A stretch of 64,000 nucleotides of DNA from Mesobacillus jeotgali (GTDB lineage: Bacteria > Bacillota > Bacilli > Bacillales > Cytobacillaceae), in assembly GCF_900166585.1 (NCBI RefSeq), contig NZ_FVZC01000009.1:2181444-2245443 (forward strand). Direction: 5' to 3'. A program made the translations under genes and the position numbers. A model generated the notes under the pieces. That model saw nothing but the letters and a program-made list of their open reading frames with translations. It was not told the origin of the DNA and did no database searches. Below, piece by piece: positions 21,154 to 30,438 of this stretch; position 1 is the stretch's first letter; every line of letters begins with the position of its first letter.

Positions 21154-22006
21154 AATGTGCATCCCCTTTCATTTCAGCCTTTACTTTTGCGCTAATATCC
21201 ATAGATTTTACAGAGTGCGTGAGGAATCCTAGAGATATATAATCCACTCCGCAATTCCTGTAACTATTGAGAGTATTGAGTGTTATACCACCGGAGGCTT
21301 CTGTTACTATGCCTTCCGGGACATAGTCAATCCATTCTTCAATTTGTTCCGGTGTTCTGTTATCGAACATAATGCAATCAACCTTGGCCTCGATTGCTTC
21401 CAGAAGCTGGTCTTTTGATTCGATCTCTACCTCCACCTTCACCATATGCCCAAGATTTGACCGCACTGCTTCAACTGCATTGCGAATTGAACCGGCGAAG
21501 GAGATGTGGTTATCCTTGATCATTACTGCGTCATATAATCCGTAGCGATGGTTGAATCCGCCACCGCATCGAACTGCATACTTTTCGAGCATCCGAAGGC
21601 CCGGTGTCGTTTTACGAGTGTCGCAAATTCTCGTGTTTATACTGTCCAATGCTCTTACAGCTTCTGCAGTTTTCGTTGCAATCCCGCTCATTCGCTGTAC
21701 GAGGTTCAAAACGACTCTTTCCGCTTTTAGCAGTGAAGAAACCTTGCCAGTTATAAATGCCAATTCCTGACCTTTGCCGACTTTTTCACCATCTTTCACC
21801 TTCATGATAACCTGGCTGCTTTCATCCATCAGCTTGAAACCAATATTGATGATCTGCTCTCCGCAGAAAATCCCTTCATCCTTTGCTATTAAAACGAGAC
21901 TTCCTCTGCTATTGTTTCCGAAAATCAATTCACTGGTGACGTCCCGCTCTCCGATATCTTCAATAAAAAATTGTTCAAGTAGCAAGCGCAGTTTGATTAA
22001 ATTCAT
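21125..22006 (-). CDS. nadC: Nicotinate-nucleotide pyrophosphorylase (carboxylating)
   Basis: Quinolinate phosphoribosyltransferase: quinolinate + PRPP gives nicotinate mononucleotide + CO2 + PPi. The 293-aa protein shows [24 protein letters not shown] and IKDNH, all type II PRTase active-site segments. It starts at MNLIKL, 8 nt past AAAGGA, and overlaps both its neighbours: 32 nt with nadB at the start and 29 nt with nadA at the end. Confidence 0.97.
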   Translation of the reverse strand: MNLIKLRLLLEQFFIEDIGERDVTSELIFGNNSRGSLVLIAKDEGIFCGEQIINIGFKLMDESSQVIMKVKDGEKVGKGQELAFITGKVSSLLKAERVVLNLVQRMSGIATKTAEAVRALDSINTRICDTRKTTPGLRMLEKYAVRCGGGFNHRYGLYDAVMIKDNHISFAGSIRNAVEAVRSNLGHMVKVEVEIESKDQLLEAIEAKVDCIMFDNRTPEQIEEWIDYVPEGIVTEASGGITLNTLNSYRNCGVDYISLGFLTHSVKSMDISAKVKAEMKGDAHYEFIGGARS

Positions 22007-23558
22007 GCTTACCATCCTTTACGTTTTTTCGTTGATGGATGATTTGTTTTTTCATCCAGTTGGCATTATCTTCATTAGGAAAATCTTCCCGAAAATGGCC
22101 GCCCCTGCTTTCTGTCCTCTCCAAAGCTGACCGGGTGATCAGAGATGCGGCAATATACATAAACAACCTGTTTAATGTTGATGGCGATAGGTGATCAATT
22201 GCGGCATCAAGCCACCTTTCCAGATTGAATTGCGACAGCCACTCAGCCTGGGTCATGAGCAGTTCCTTTGTCCTGACAATCCCCGTACGGTTCATCATTG
22301 TATGTTTCAAAATATCTGGCTCTGGCAGTTCACCATTGAAGAAGTTTTTTTCAGGAATATGCAGATTGTTGATGGCATCCCTGTATGCCTGAGTGCCGTT
22401 GATCCATTCAGCTAGCTTTCCTCCGACAAACATGCCTTCCAATAAAGAATTGCTGGCTAATCTATTCGCTCCGTGGATACCGGTACAAGCTACTTCACCG
22501 ATTGCATATAATCCCGGGATGCTCGTTCGTCCTTGCAGATCAGTCTTGACCCCGCCCATGACAAAATGGCTCCCAGGTACAACAGGAATGAGATCATTTT
22601 CTATTTCTGTCCCATGATCCCTGCAAAGCTTACTGACCGTTGGAAATCTTGAGCCAAAATCCCGGATGGAGGATATATCAAGGAAGACTTGTATTCCTTT
22701 TCGGGAGTAATCATAAATGGTTTGCGAGACAATATGCCGCGGTGCCAGGTCCTTTAATGGATGAATGCCTTCCATAATCCTTTTTCCTTCTGCGGTGACA
22801 AGGACTGCCCCTTCTCCCCTGACTGCTTCAGAAATAAGGCCACGCGTCTTTCCTGCTACATAAAGCAATGTGGGATGGAACTGGACAAATTCCATATCGG
22901 CCAATTCAGCTCCGGCTCTATAGGCCAGGGCAATCCCATCCCCAGTAGCAGTTTCTGCATTGGAAGTGTAGGCGAATACCTGACCGCAACCCCCTGTCGC
23001 CAGAACTACATGGGGTGCAGCATATATTTCATTCCTTCCATCAGGAAGCTTCGCCTTCACTCCGATACATTGAGTTTCTTCTTTGTTTAAAATCAAATCA
23101 TAAACGAAAGTGGATTGTTCGATAGAAATGTTGGCCTCTAGCCTTTCAATCAAGAAATCCACCATATGCTTCCCGGTCTCATCCCCGCCACTGTGGACGA
23201 TTCTCTTTTCGCTATGTGCTCCTTCCATTCCCAGAAGCAGCTTTCCTTTACCATCATCATCGAATCGGCACCCTGACTGCCATAATCCTTTAATAAGCTC
23301 CGGTGCCTTTTGGGTCATTTCCAAAACGGCTTCCGCGTCATTATGGTGGGCACCCGCTTCTAACGTGTCGAGATAGTGTAAGTAAGGATCGTCACTTGGA
23401 GCAATTGCCGCTGCCACCCCACCCTGGGCGAGATAGGAATTTCCTGTAGTCAGCTTCTCCTTTGTGAGAATAATCACATTTAAATCCTTCGTTAACTTAT
23501 TGGCCAACTGCAATGCGGCAATACCGCTGCCAATAATAATTACGTCATATTGTTTCAT
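21975..23558 (-). CDS. nadB: L-aspartate oxidase
   Basis: FAD enzyme that oxidises aspartate to iminoaspartate, feeding NadA. The 527-aa protein (B. subtilis 531) has the N-terminal dinucleotide motif IIGSGIAALQLA, GNSYLAQGGVAAA, and the GANRLASNSLLEG segment of the fumarate reductase/NadB family. It starts at ATG behind AGGAGG. It is the first gene of nadBCA and lies opposite nifS-niaR across a probable NiaR-controlled region. Confidence 0.97.
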   Translation of the reverse strand: MKQYDVIIIGSGIAALQLANKLTKDLNVIILTKEKLTTGNSYLAQGGVAAAIAPSDDPYLHYLDTLEAGAHHNDAEAVLEMTQKAPELIKGLWQSGCRFDDDGKGKLLLGMEGAHSEKRIVHSGGDETGKHMVDFLIERLEANISIEQSTFVYDLILNKEETQCIGVKAKLPDGRNEIYAAPHVVLATGGCGQVFAYTSNAETATGDGIALAYRAGAELADMEFVQFHPTLLYVAGKTRGLISEAVRGEGAVLVTAEGKRIMEGIHPLKDLAPRHIVSQTIYDYSRKGIQVFLDISSIRDFGSRFPTVSKLCRDHGTEIENDLIPVVPGSHFVMGGVKTDLQGRTSIPGLYAIGEVACTGIHGANRLASNSLLEGMFVGGKLAEWINGTQAYRDAINNLHIPEKNFFNGELPEPDILKHTMMNRTGIVRTKELLMTQAEWLSQFNLERWLDAAIDHLSPSTLNRLFMYIAASLITRSALERTESRGGHFREDFPNEDNANWMKKQIIHQRKNVKDGKHEFNQTALAT

Positions 23559-23582
23559 AGATTAATAGCCTCCTGGATTAAC

Positions 23583-23627
23583 AGGTGTCTTGACATCTAT
23601 ATTTACACAGTTTTACACTATTGACAA
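23583..23627. promoter_or_regulatory. Divergent nadB/nifS promoter region with probable NiaR operator
   Basis: The palindrome AGGTGTCTTGACATCT (23583-23598) contains TGTC-TT-GACA with matching flanks. It overlaps a plus-strand TTGACA (23590-23595) that has TACACT 18 bp downstream, and lies just past a minus-strand TTGTCA (23627-23622). Binding here could block both promoters. niaR is encoded 1.5 kb away, as in B. subtilis. The operator assignment is inferred from palindrome and context. Confidence 0.6.
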
Positions 23628-23747
23628 GAACTTTTATTTTTTATAGGTCGAGGCCTTGCTATTGAAAGTCATCCCTTGGTATTCAGCAGGGATATATTTT
23701 TCTCGATGGAACCTGATAGTTAGTTTGAGGTTAGATTAGAACTGTAT

Positions 23748-23851
23748 GTGATCGGTTTCCTTATCCTGGACTGAGACCGGAAACATATTTGGTGTTTATG
23801 TGACCGGTTTTCTCTAATGAACAGAAACTGGGAACATATTGCCGTATAAGG
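23748..23851. repeat. Two-unit degenerate tandem repeat, 52-bp spacing
   Basis: GTGATCGGTTT (23748) and GTGACCGGTTT (23800) start two units 52 bp apart. Each unit later carries ACTGAGACCGGAAACATATT or its variant ACAGAAACTGGGAACATATT. Arms such as GTTTCC/GGAAAC in unit one and CCGGTTT/AAACTGG in unit two could pair. The array lies in the likely nifS leader, ending 29 bp before the nifS start. Confidence 0.65.
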
Positions 23852-23880
23852 TACCAAAATTCGAATTCAGGAGGGAACCT

Positions 23881-25020
23881 ATGAAATATTTCGATTACGC
23901 AGCAACCTGCCCGCTTGATCGGGAGGCTGCCGATATTTATATCAAGGCATCGACTGATTACTTTGGGAACAGCCAGAGCCTTCATGAGGCAGGGAGTGCG
24001 GCTGCCAATCTTCTTGAGAGCTGCAGACAGGAATTTTCACGCCTGCTTGATGTGGAAGAAGCAGGAGTTTATTTTACAAGCGGGGGTTCGGAAGGGAATC
24101 ACCTTGGAATTATGGCTCTGCTTTCGGCAAAAACAAAAATGGGCAATCATATTATTACCGGAGCTGCGGAACATTCCTCCGTTTATAACCTGATGAAAAA
24201 GCTTGAGGCGGAAGGATGGGAGGTCACATATCTCCCTTTGGACAGAGACGGATTAATCAAGATTGAAAGTTTAGCACATGCCGTCCGGCCGGAAACTGTG
24301 CTAGTTTCTATTCAACATGGCAACCCAGAAATCGGGACACTTCAGCCGGTAAAAAAAATCGCTGAATACTGCAGACCCAAAGGAATCCTGATCCACACGG
24401 ACTGCGTGCAAACCTTTGGAAAAATCCCGCTGGACTCGCTGGCCCGGTCTGTCGATGCCTTTTCCATTTCTGGACATAAGTTTTACGGGCCAAAAGGAAC
24501 TGGAGTGGCTTATGTCAATCCGAAACTTGCCTGGAAGCCGTACATTGACGGGACTGTTCATGAAAAGGGCTTCAGGCCTGGCACAGTGAATGTCCCGGGT
24601 ATCGCCGCGATGACAGCAGCGGCCCAGAAAGCACATTCAATAATCAAAACGGAGAATGACAGACTCCATAAATTAAGGACCATTCTCGTCAATGCACTTG
24701 CGGAGATAAATGGATCATTTGAGATTTTCGGCACGGAAGGGGAAGAACGGCTGCCGGGAATCGTCGGAATGGCGCTTCACGGACTAGAAGGGCAAATGGT
24801 CATGCTTGAATGTAACCGCAGGGGCTTTGCGATTTCAACTGGAACAGCCTGCCATACTGGAATGTTAACACCGGCAAAATCTATGACGGCAATGGGAATC
24901 AATGGGAAAGAAGCAAAGGGATTTTTCAGGATTTCATTTGGGAGAGATACTGTGGAAGAAGATGTGACCGAGCTTGGGAAATTGCTTGCTGCAATCACTT
25001 CCCGGACCGCGGCCGTTTAA
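23881..25020 (+). CDS. nifS: Cysteine desulfurase (NifS/IscS type)
   Basis: PLP enzyme that takes sulfur from cysteine; in B. subtilis the homologue beside nadBCA serves the NadA iron-sulfur cluster. The 379-aa protein shows the PLP lysine in SGHKFYGPKG and the catalytic Cys in STGTACHTGM. I start at MKYFDYAAT, behind AGGAGG, which drops 14 upstream residues without a ribosome site. It is divergent from nadB and followed 57 nt later by niaR. Confidence 0.95.
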   Translation: MKYFDYAATCPLDREAADIYIKASTDYFGNSQSLHEAGSAAANLLESCRQEFSRLLDVEEAGVYFTSGGSEGNHLGIMALLSAKTKMGNHIITGAAEHSSVYNLMKKLEAEGWEVTYLPLDRDGLIKIESLAHAVRPETVLVSIQHGNPEIGTLQPVKKIAEYCRPKGILIHTDCVQTFGKIPLDSLARSVDAFSISGHKFYGPKGTGVAYVNPKLAWKPYIDGTVHEKGFRPGTVNVPGIAAMTAAAQKAHSIIKTENDRLHKLRTILVNALAEINGSFEIFGTEGEERLPGIVGMALHGLEGQMVMLECNRRGFAISTGTACHTGMLTPAKSMTAMGINGKEAKGFFRISFGRDTVEEDVTELGKLLAAITSRTAAV

Positions 25021-25077
25021 CTTCATGCTGATTTATGGTAAAATTCTCGAATGAAGAAGTCGAAGGAGAGATCGGTT

Positions 25078-25617
25078 ATGAGTGAACCTACCAAAATCCT
25101 TGGAGATGAACGAAGGGGATTCATCCTAAAGCGTCTGCAGGAAAGCCGTGAGCCAATCACCGGCAGCGAGCTGGCTGCGGTTACGAATGTCAGCAGGCAG
25201 GTCATTGTCGGCGATATCACTCTGCTGAAAGCCAGGAATGAACCAATCATCGCTACGAGCCAGGGATATTTATATATGCACGCTTCCCGGCCAGCAGGAG
25301 CAGAACGAATCATCGCCTGCTCCCACGACCCTAATAGGACTGAAGAAGAACTTCTGCTTCTTGTCGATCACGGTGTAACAGTAAAAGACGTAAAAATAGA
25401 ACACCCTGTATATGGGGATTTAACCGCATCAATCATGGTCTCAAACCGTTATGAGGTAAAGCAGTTCATGGAAAAAATACGATCCACTAATGCTTCCTAT
25501 CTTTCAGAGCTGACCGACGGCATCCATCTGCACACTATTTCTGCCCCAACGGAGAAGGCACTTGATGAAGCGGAACAAACGCTAAGAAAAGCGGACTTTC
25601 TTATTGATTTGGCATAA
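25078..25617 (+). CDS. niaR: Nicotinate-responsive transcription repressor NiaR
   Basis: Repressor of NAD synthesis genes when nicotinate is plentiful. The 179-aa protein has an N-terminal helix-turn-helix (SGSELAAVTNVSRQVIVGDITLL, residues about 25-46, cited in part) and a C-terminal 3H domain with conserved His residues. I start at ATG 25078, 7 nt past GGAGAG; an ATG nine codons earlier overlaps that ribosome site. Downstream of nifS, as in B. subtilis, where the gene is also called yrxA or nadR. It probably binds the palindrome between nadB and nifS. Confidence 0.92.
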   Translation: MSEPTKILGDERRGFILKRLQESREPITGSELAAVTNVSRQVIVGDITLLKARNEPIIATSQGYLYMHASRPAGAERIIACSHDPNRTEEELLLLVDHGVTVKDVKIEHPVYGDLTASIMVSNRYEVKQFMEKIRSTNASYLSELTDGIHLHTISAPTEKALDEAEQTLRKADFLIDLA

Positions 25618-25620
25618 AAG

Positions 25621-25650
25621 AAAGATCCATCAATTGCTGATGGATCTTTT
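25621..25650. terminator. Bidirectional terminator between niaR and pheA
   Basis: AAAGATCCATCA / TGATGGATCTTT perfect 12-bp stem with a 5-nt loop, T-rich on both sides, located between two convergent genes. Confidence 0.92.
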
Positions 25651-26495
25651 TATATTTTATGGCTGGAATAGCTTCCGAGCATCTTAACGGTGCAGCCCAA
25701 GGCCTCAATTTCAGCAATGGCTCCAGGAATCAATACTTCATCCATTTTCAAGTTAATATCAATAATGAAAAAGTATTTTCCAAGACCTGTTTTCATTGGA
25801 CGGGATTCAATTTTGGAAAGGTTGAGTTTCCGCCATGAAAATGCTGACAAAACTTGATGCAGTGCTCCTGCCTGGTCCGAAGGCAGAGTAATCATCAAAC
25901 TTGTTTTGAACTCTTCTCCCTGATCCAGTTGGATTTCCTTCTCTGGCTTTGCCAGGACAGCGAAGACAGTATGGTTATAGCTGTAGTCATGGATATTTTG
26001 CTGAGCGAGGACGAGGCCATCATATTCTTCGGCAGCCAGACTATTCGCAATGGCTGCGATATTTTGCTCTGGATGTTCTTGTACAAATTTAGCGGCTGCC
26101 GCTGTGGAAGCCATATGTTCGAGCGAAATCCCTTTGAATTCTTTATGTAAAAACTTATGGCACTGTGCAAGTGCGTGAGGATGGCTGCAGATTAATTCTG
26201 CATTTCTCCATTTTTCGAGATTGTCCTGATGAACAAGTAAATGCTGCCTGATCGGCACTACCGCTTCGCCAATGATATGCAGGTCCGTTTCATGAACCAG
26301 GTAATCGACTGTTAGATTAACAGATCCCTCAATTGAATTTTCCAAAGGGACAATTGCTGCATCAATCTCGCCTTCTGAAGCAGCATCCATGCATTCTGGT
26401 ATGCTTACAAACGGAATTCTCTCTGCCTCGTTAAACAGTTTTCTGGCAGCATAATCCGTAAATGTTGCTTTCGGTCCCAGATATCCTACTTTCAA
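25650..26495 (-). CDS. pheA: Prephenate dehydratase
   Basis: Converts prephenate to phenylpyruvate in phenylalanine synthesis. The 281-aa protein has an N-terminal PDT domain (VGYLGPKATFTDYAA; NSIEGSVNLTVDYL) and a C-terminal ACT domain with the ESRP motif, the phenylalanine feedback site. I use the TTG before AAAGTAGGA, 8 nt past GGGGGAG, which gives the same N-terminus as B. subtilis PheA; the frame otherwise extends into pheB. Downstream of pheB by 25 nt. Confidence 0.95.
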   Translation of the reverse strand: MKVGYLGPKATFTDYAARKLFNEAERIPFVSIPECMDAASEGEIDAAIVPLENSIEGSVNLTVDYLVHETDLHIIGEAVVPIRQHLLVHQDNLEKWRNAELICSHPHALAQCHKFLHKEFKGISLEHMASTAAAAKFVQEHPEQNIAAIANSLAAEEYDGLVLAQQNIHDYSYNHTVFAVLAKPEKEIQLDQGEEFKTSLMITLPSDQAGALHQVLSAFSWRKLNLSKIESRPMKTGLGKYFFIIDINLKMDEVLIPGAIAEIEALGCTVKMLGSYSSHKI

Positions 26496-26520
26496 GTCCC
26501 TCACTCCCCCTGCTGCTTCT

Positions 26521-26973
26521 TTAGGCACCTGTGCCCAGAACTTCTACTTTTTCCACGAATTCAAGTCTATTCAGCATTCCAAGCATCTCGTCCATTTCAA
26601 CTCTCATTTCGGTGACATTCAAGCTAAGCGTAACATTGGCCCTGCCTTGCAGAGGAATGGTCTGATGGATGGTCAAAACATTGCAGCCAGTAGCAGCGAC
26701 AGTGCTCAAAAGCTCCGAAAGGGTACCAGACCTGTCTTCAAGCTGAAAAAACAGCGAAATGATCCGTTCTTTCACTACTGTATGGAACGGAAAAACAGTG
26801 TCCCGGTATTTGTAAAATGCACTCCTGCTCAAGTCGACCCTTTGAACTGCGTCCCAGACGGACTCCGCCTTGCCTCGTTCAATCATTTCCTTAGCCTCAA
26901 GCGTTTTCTTCATTGCTTCCGGCAGGACGTCTTCCCGAACGAGATAAAATTTTTTATCTTGATTTTGCTTCAT
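26521..26973 (-). CDS. pheB: ACT domain protein PheB (UPF0735)
   Basis: 150-aa cytosolic protein with an N-terminal helical region ([20 protein letters not shown] begins at residue 10) and a C-terminal ACT domain (about 70-147) that resembles amino-acid-sensing regulators. B. subtilis pheB, originally linked to phenylalanine metabolism, also precedes pheA and follows obg. No catalytic motif is visible and the exact function is unknown. Confidence 0.9.
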   Translation of the reverse strand: MKQNQDKKFYLVREDVLPEAMKKTLEAKEMIERGKAESVWDAVQRVDLSRSAFYKYRDTVFPFHTVVKERIISLFFQLEDRSGTLSELLSTVAATGCNVLTIHQTIPLQGRANVTLSLNVTEMRVEMDEMLGMLNRLEFVEKVEVLGTGA

Positions 26974-27019
26974 CTCAAATCACCCCATCAGAATGCTTGC
27001 CTACTTGAAAGAGGAAAGC

Positions 27020-27043
27020 CGATTAGCCGTTTTTGGCTAATCG
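27020..27043. terminator. Intrinsic hairpin between obg and pheB
   Basis: CGATTAGCC / GGCTAATCG, a perfect 9-bp stem with a 6-nt loop, lies 22 nt past the obg stop. The flanking tails are only moderately T-rich, so partial termination or mRNA 3' end protection are both possible. Confidence 0.6.
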
Positions 27044-27065
27044 ACTCCCTTTCACCATTTGAAGC

Positions 27066-28358
27066 CTACTCCACGAATTCAAATTCATATTCAAGGAGCT
27101 TGACTGTATCTCCATCTTTTGCGCCTCTTTCACGAAGAGCATCATCAATGCCCATGCCACGCATCTGACGGGCGAATCTTTGTACAGATTCATCTCTTGA
27201 AAAATCAGTCATCTTGAACAGCCTTTCAATACTGTCACCGGAAATGACAAATGTTCCATCCGGTTCTCGGGTAATCTGGAATTCCTGTTCAGCTTTTTCA
27301 TGCTTGTACATTACTCGGTTTTCATCTTTTTCTAATACTTCTTCATCAATGAGCGGGAATTCCGGCGTCTTTTCAATCAGGTCAGCAACCGCGAATAATA
27401 ATTCACGCAGACCTTCTCTTGTAACAGCTGAGATAGGGAAAACAGGGTGATCGTCCCCCACCTTTTCCTTGAACACTTTCAGGTTCTCTTCGGCATCAGG
27501 CATGTCCATTTTATTTGCGACTATGACTTGTGGTCTTTCCGTCAGCCTTAAGTTGTATTCTTTTAACTCATTATTGATGGTCAGATAATCTTCATAAGGA
27601 TCGCGGCCTTCAGTCGCTGCCATATCAATTACGTGGATGATAACTCTTGTACGTTCGATATGACGCAGGAATTGGTGTCCAAGGCCCACACCAGAGTGTG
27701 CTCCCTCAATAAGACCTGGCAAATCTGCTAAAACAAAGCTTCTTCCATCCTCCGTTTCGACCATCCCTAAATTTGGAGCAATCGTAGTGAAGTGATATTC
27801 TGCGATTTTCGGTCTTGCTGCTGAAACCACGGATAATAATGTCGATTTCCCTACACTTGGGAAACCAACCAAACCTACATCAGCCAGCAGCTTTAATTCC
27901 ATGATAATTTCGCGTTCCTGGCCAGGCTCGCCTTTTTCAGAAAGCTCAGGAGCCGGATTGGCAGGAGTAGCGAATCGTGAGTTCCCGCGTCCGCCTCGTC
28001 CACCCCTTGCGATGACAGCTTGCTGTCCATGCTCCACCAGATCGGCAATGATTGCGCCAGTTTCTGCGTCAGACACGATTGTCCCTGGAGGAACCTTTAC
28101 GATCATATCCTTCGAGTTTTTGCCATGCTGGTTCTTAGACATTCCGTGCTCGCCGCGCGGTGCCTTAAAATGGCGCTGGTACCTGAAATCCATTAGTGTA
28201 CGCAATCCTTCTTCCACCTGGAATACCACATTCGCGCCGTTTCCGCCATCACCGCCGGCAGGACCGCCCTTCGGTACATATTTTTCACGTCTGAACGCGA
28301 CCATTCCATCGCCGCCGTCCCCGCCTTTTACATAAATCTTTACCTGATCGACAAACAT
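27066..28358 (-). CDS. obg: Obg GTPase
   Basis: Essential ribosome- and stress-associated GTPase; in B. subtilis also needed for sporulation initiation. The 430-aa protein has the glycine-rich Obg fold (residues 1-158), a G domain with G1 [12 protein letters not shown]3 DLPGLIEGA and G4 NKMD, and a C-terminal OCT domain (about 350-430). ATG start behind AGGTGG. It follows spo0B by 25 nt, in the conserved spo0B-obg pair. Confidence 0.98.
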   Translation of the reverse strand: MFVDQVKIYVKGGDGGDGMVAFRREKYVPKGGPAGGDGGNGANVVFQVEEGLRTLMDFRYQRHFKAPRGEHGMSKNQHGKNSKDMIVKVPPGTIVSDAETGAIIADLVEHGQQAVIARGGRGGRGNSRFATPANPAPELSEKGEPGQEREIIMELKLLADVGLVGFPSVGKSTLLSVVSAARPKIAEYHFTTIAPNLGMVETEDGRSFVLADLPGLIEGAHSGVGLGHQFLRHIERTRVIIHVIDMAATEGRDPYEDYLTINNELKEYNLRLTERPQVIVANKMDMPDAEENLKVFKEKVGDDHPVFPISAVTREGLRELLFAVADLIEKTPEFPLIDEEVLEKDENRVMYKHEKAEQEFQITREPDGTFVISGDSIERLFKMTDFSRDESVQRFARQMRGMGIDDALRERGAKDGDTVKLLEYEFEFVE

Positions 28359-28383
28359 TATGTCATTACCACCTGTCTTAAAA

Positions 28384-28947
28384 TTAGTTATCGCTATTTA
28401 TGTTTCCCTTGAGTGTTTCCAAGAAAACTTCGATTGTCAGTTCCCCTTCGACCACACCATCCGAAATAATTTTCATGTTTTTTCCGGGTTGCTGGTCGAG
28501 AAAGCTTTCTAAGCGATTTTTATCCTTTATTATTCCGCTAAAATCAAAAAAGAACCCGATTCCTTTCTCCTGTGGTTCAATTGTGACGGAGAGATGGTTT
28601 TCCTGATATGGTTCAATTGAAGAATTCAATGTTTCAAAAAGCTGCTCTGTCCAGTCTGTCAACAGCTGGTCATCTAATCTGTGGAAGTTCTGGGAGTCCA
28701 TGACTTCGTATTCCAGTTGGAAATGATGACTCTCCCAATTGCAGGTTAACAATGTAGAGGCAAACTGAGGAAGACGTAAATTTGATAGCTTTGCATCCTG
28801 CCTGGCTTCCATGATAATTTCTTCAATGATCTCTTTAGCCCGGTCCACTTTATTCAGCGATAAATTCCCTTTAATTAACTGAAGCTTATTCATCCAATCA
28901 TGGCGCTCATGGCGCAAAACCTCGATTGTATCCCACTCTCTTTTCAT
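28384..28947 (-). CDS. spo0B: Sporulation initiation phosphotransferase Spo0B
   Basis: Phosphorelay protein that passes phosphate from Spo0F to Spo0A. The 187-aa protein has the helical-hairpin signature [17 protein letters not shown]; the His of RHDWMN (residue 16) aligns with the phosphorylated His of B. subtilis Spo0B. The C-terminal part is the degenerate histidine-kinase ATPase-like domain. I start at MKREW, because the ATG two codons earlier lies only 1 nt from the GGGAG site. Together with obg it lies downstream of rpmA, as in B. subtilis. Confidence 0.95.
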   Translation of the reverse strand: MKREWDTIEVLRHERHDWMNKLQLIKGNLSLNKVDRAKEIIEEIIMEARQDAKLSNLRLPQFASTLLTCNWESHHFQLEYEVMDSQNFHRLDDQLLTDWTEQLFETLNSSIEPYQENHLSVTIEPQEKGIGFFFDFSGIIKDKNRLESFLDQQPGKNMKIISDGVVEGELTIEVFLETLKGNINSDN

Positions 28948-29132
28948 ACACATACTCCCTACTCATAAGACTTGCTTGGTGTAAGTATAACAAAAAAGCC
29001 ATTCTGCGTAAGCTAATTATGTATTTATGTTAGTTGGATCCTTCTTTTACTTCGTAAAGATTGTTGTTAAAATCCTAAAGCCGATCTTAACATATAAAAG
29101 CCATTTTGCAGGTCGGTACTAAGTTGGCAAGA

Positions 29133-29222
29133 TCTTTTCTCTAATAAGGCGTTAATTTTGTGAAGAAACTTAGATAATTCCATCCTATTTTGTAGTCAGC
29201 AGCCACAAAGTTTGAGAAAAGA
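29133..29222. repeat. Inverted repeat in the spo0B-rpmA gap
   Basis: TCTTTTCTC (29133-29141) and GAGAAAAGA (29214-29222) are perfect 9-bp arms 72 bp apart, each next to a TAAGGC or GCCTTA-type block. They lie within the 347-bp noncoding gap that otherwise holds the spo0B upstream region (a TATACT at 28989-28984 may be its -10) and the rpmA terminator. The layout looks like a degenerate intergenic element, but no coding sequence or target duplication is visible. Confidence 0.4.
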
Positions 29223-29254
29223 GCCTTACTTAAAGAGCATAAGCCATAAAACGC

Positions 29255-29283
29255 AAGAAAACCCTAACCGAAGTGGTTAGGGC
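29255..29283 (-). terminator. Terminator after rpmA
   Basis: CCCTAACC / GGTTAGGG stem with a 5-nt loop, followed on the minus strand by TTTTCTTG. It lies 12 nt past the rpmA stop and ends the rplU-prp-rpmA transcript. Confidence 0.88.
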
Positions 29284-29294
29284 TTCTCTTTAGC

Positions 29295-29597
<303 letters not shown>

Positions 29598-29930
29598 CTA
29601 CTTTTTGAAGGTTAATTTTATGTGCTTTCCGTACTCTTTTTCCATCGATTGCAATGTAATGACCATGCTTTCGAGTAGCAGCTGAATTTTCTCCTGTGTT
29701 TCCTCAGGCAAATTGTCCGGGATTTCACAGCGGAGAAAACCGTCTGCGCCCTGTTCAATGTCCGGCGTGACTCCTGTCAACCCAATGATGGAATTGACTG
29801 TCCCAATCGATATGGTCGAAACACCTGCACAGACAATGTCGCTGCCATGGGCAGCATATCCAGCATGGCCGCTAATCGTAAACGACTGGATGCTTCCGGA
29901 TTTTGTACGATTAATCGTTGCACGAATCAT
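29598..29930 (-). CDS. prp: Ribosomal-processing cysteine protease Prp
   Basis: Cleaves the N-terminal extension of L27. The 110-aa protein has the catalytic pair in GHAGYAAHG (His22) and DIVCAGVS (Cys34), matching the family positions. It sits between rplU and rpmA, the conserved operon (ysxB in B. subtilis). Its substrate, an L27 with an uncleaved MLRLDLQFF leader, is encoded next to it. Confidence 0.95.
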   Translation of the reverse strand: MIRATINRTKSGSIQSFTISGHAGYAAHGSDIVCAGVSTISIGTVNSIIGLTGVTPDIEQGADGFLRCEIPDNLPEETQEKIQLLLESMVITLQSMEKEYGKHIKLTFKK

Positions 29931-29946
29931 GGCAATCCGCCTTTAA

Positions 29947-30255
29947 TTAAGCGTTGATCTTTTCGATAACTACTTTAGTGTAAGGCTGACGATGACCTTG
30001 CTTCTTACGATTGTTCTTTTTCGCCTTGTACTTGAAAACGATGATTTTCTTTTGACGGCCATTCTTTTCAACTTTAGCAGTTACAGTTGCGCCTTCAACT
30101 ACTGGGCTACCAACTTTAACGTTATCGCCACCTACAAAAAGAACCTTGTCAAAAGTTACAGTTTCGCCTTCAGCAGCGTTTAGCTTTTCAATGTAGATTG
30201 CTTGTCCTTCTTCTACCTTTACTTGCTTGCCGCCAGTTTCGATAATTGCGTACAT
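29947..30255 (-). CDS. rplU: 50S ribosomal protein L21
   Basis: 102-aa ribosomal protein beginning [11 protein letters not shown] and containing [10 protein letters not shown] and the C-terminal [12 protein letters not shown], all typical of L21. I start at this ATG behind GGAGGTG and drop 12 upstream residues that read through the leader. First gene of rplU-prp-rpmA. Confidence 0.98.
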   Translation of the reverse strand: MYAIIETGGKQVKVEEGQAIYIEKLNAAEGETVTFDKVLFVGGDNVKVGSPVVEGATVTAKVEKNGRQKKIIVFKYKAKKNNRKKQGHRQPYTKVVIEKINA

Positions 30256-30366
30256 TCCAGTGCACCTCCTCATTAGACTCAGACTCGCCATCAGCAGGCG
30301 TTTGCGCTGAGCAAAGCTTAAATACCTGTTGTGAGCGGTTGTAGCACGGGTGCTACAAACAATAAC
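30256..30366 (-). ncRNA. Probable L21 leader of rplU
   Basis: The noncoding leader between the promoter and rplU contains a strong hairpin near its 5' end (TTGTAGCAC / GTGCTACAA at 30358-30339) and a second one (CGCCATCAGCAGGCG region, 30282-30301). A structured leader here matches the Firmicutes L21 leader, thought to let L21 repress its own operon. I did not fold or align it, so the family assignment is by position and hairpin layout. Confidence 0.65.
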
Positions 30367-30372
30367 ATTAAA

Positions 30373-30402
30373 ATACTATCATATGCCGAGCAAAAGTGTC
30401 AA
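30373..30402 (-). promoter_or_regulatory. SigA-type promoter of rplU
   Basis: On the minus strand TTGACA (30402-30397) and TAGTAT (30378-30373) are 18 bp apart, with TG two bases before the -10. It would start transcription near 30366, just ahead of the leader hairpin. Confidence 0.7.
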
Positions 30403-30438
30403 CATATATTCGCTCTTCTTTTAATGGCCAGCTTTGGT

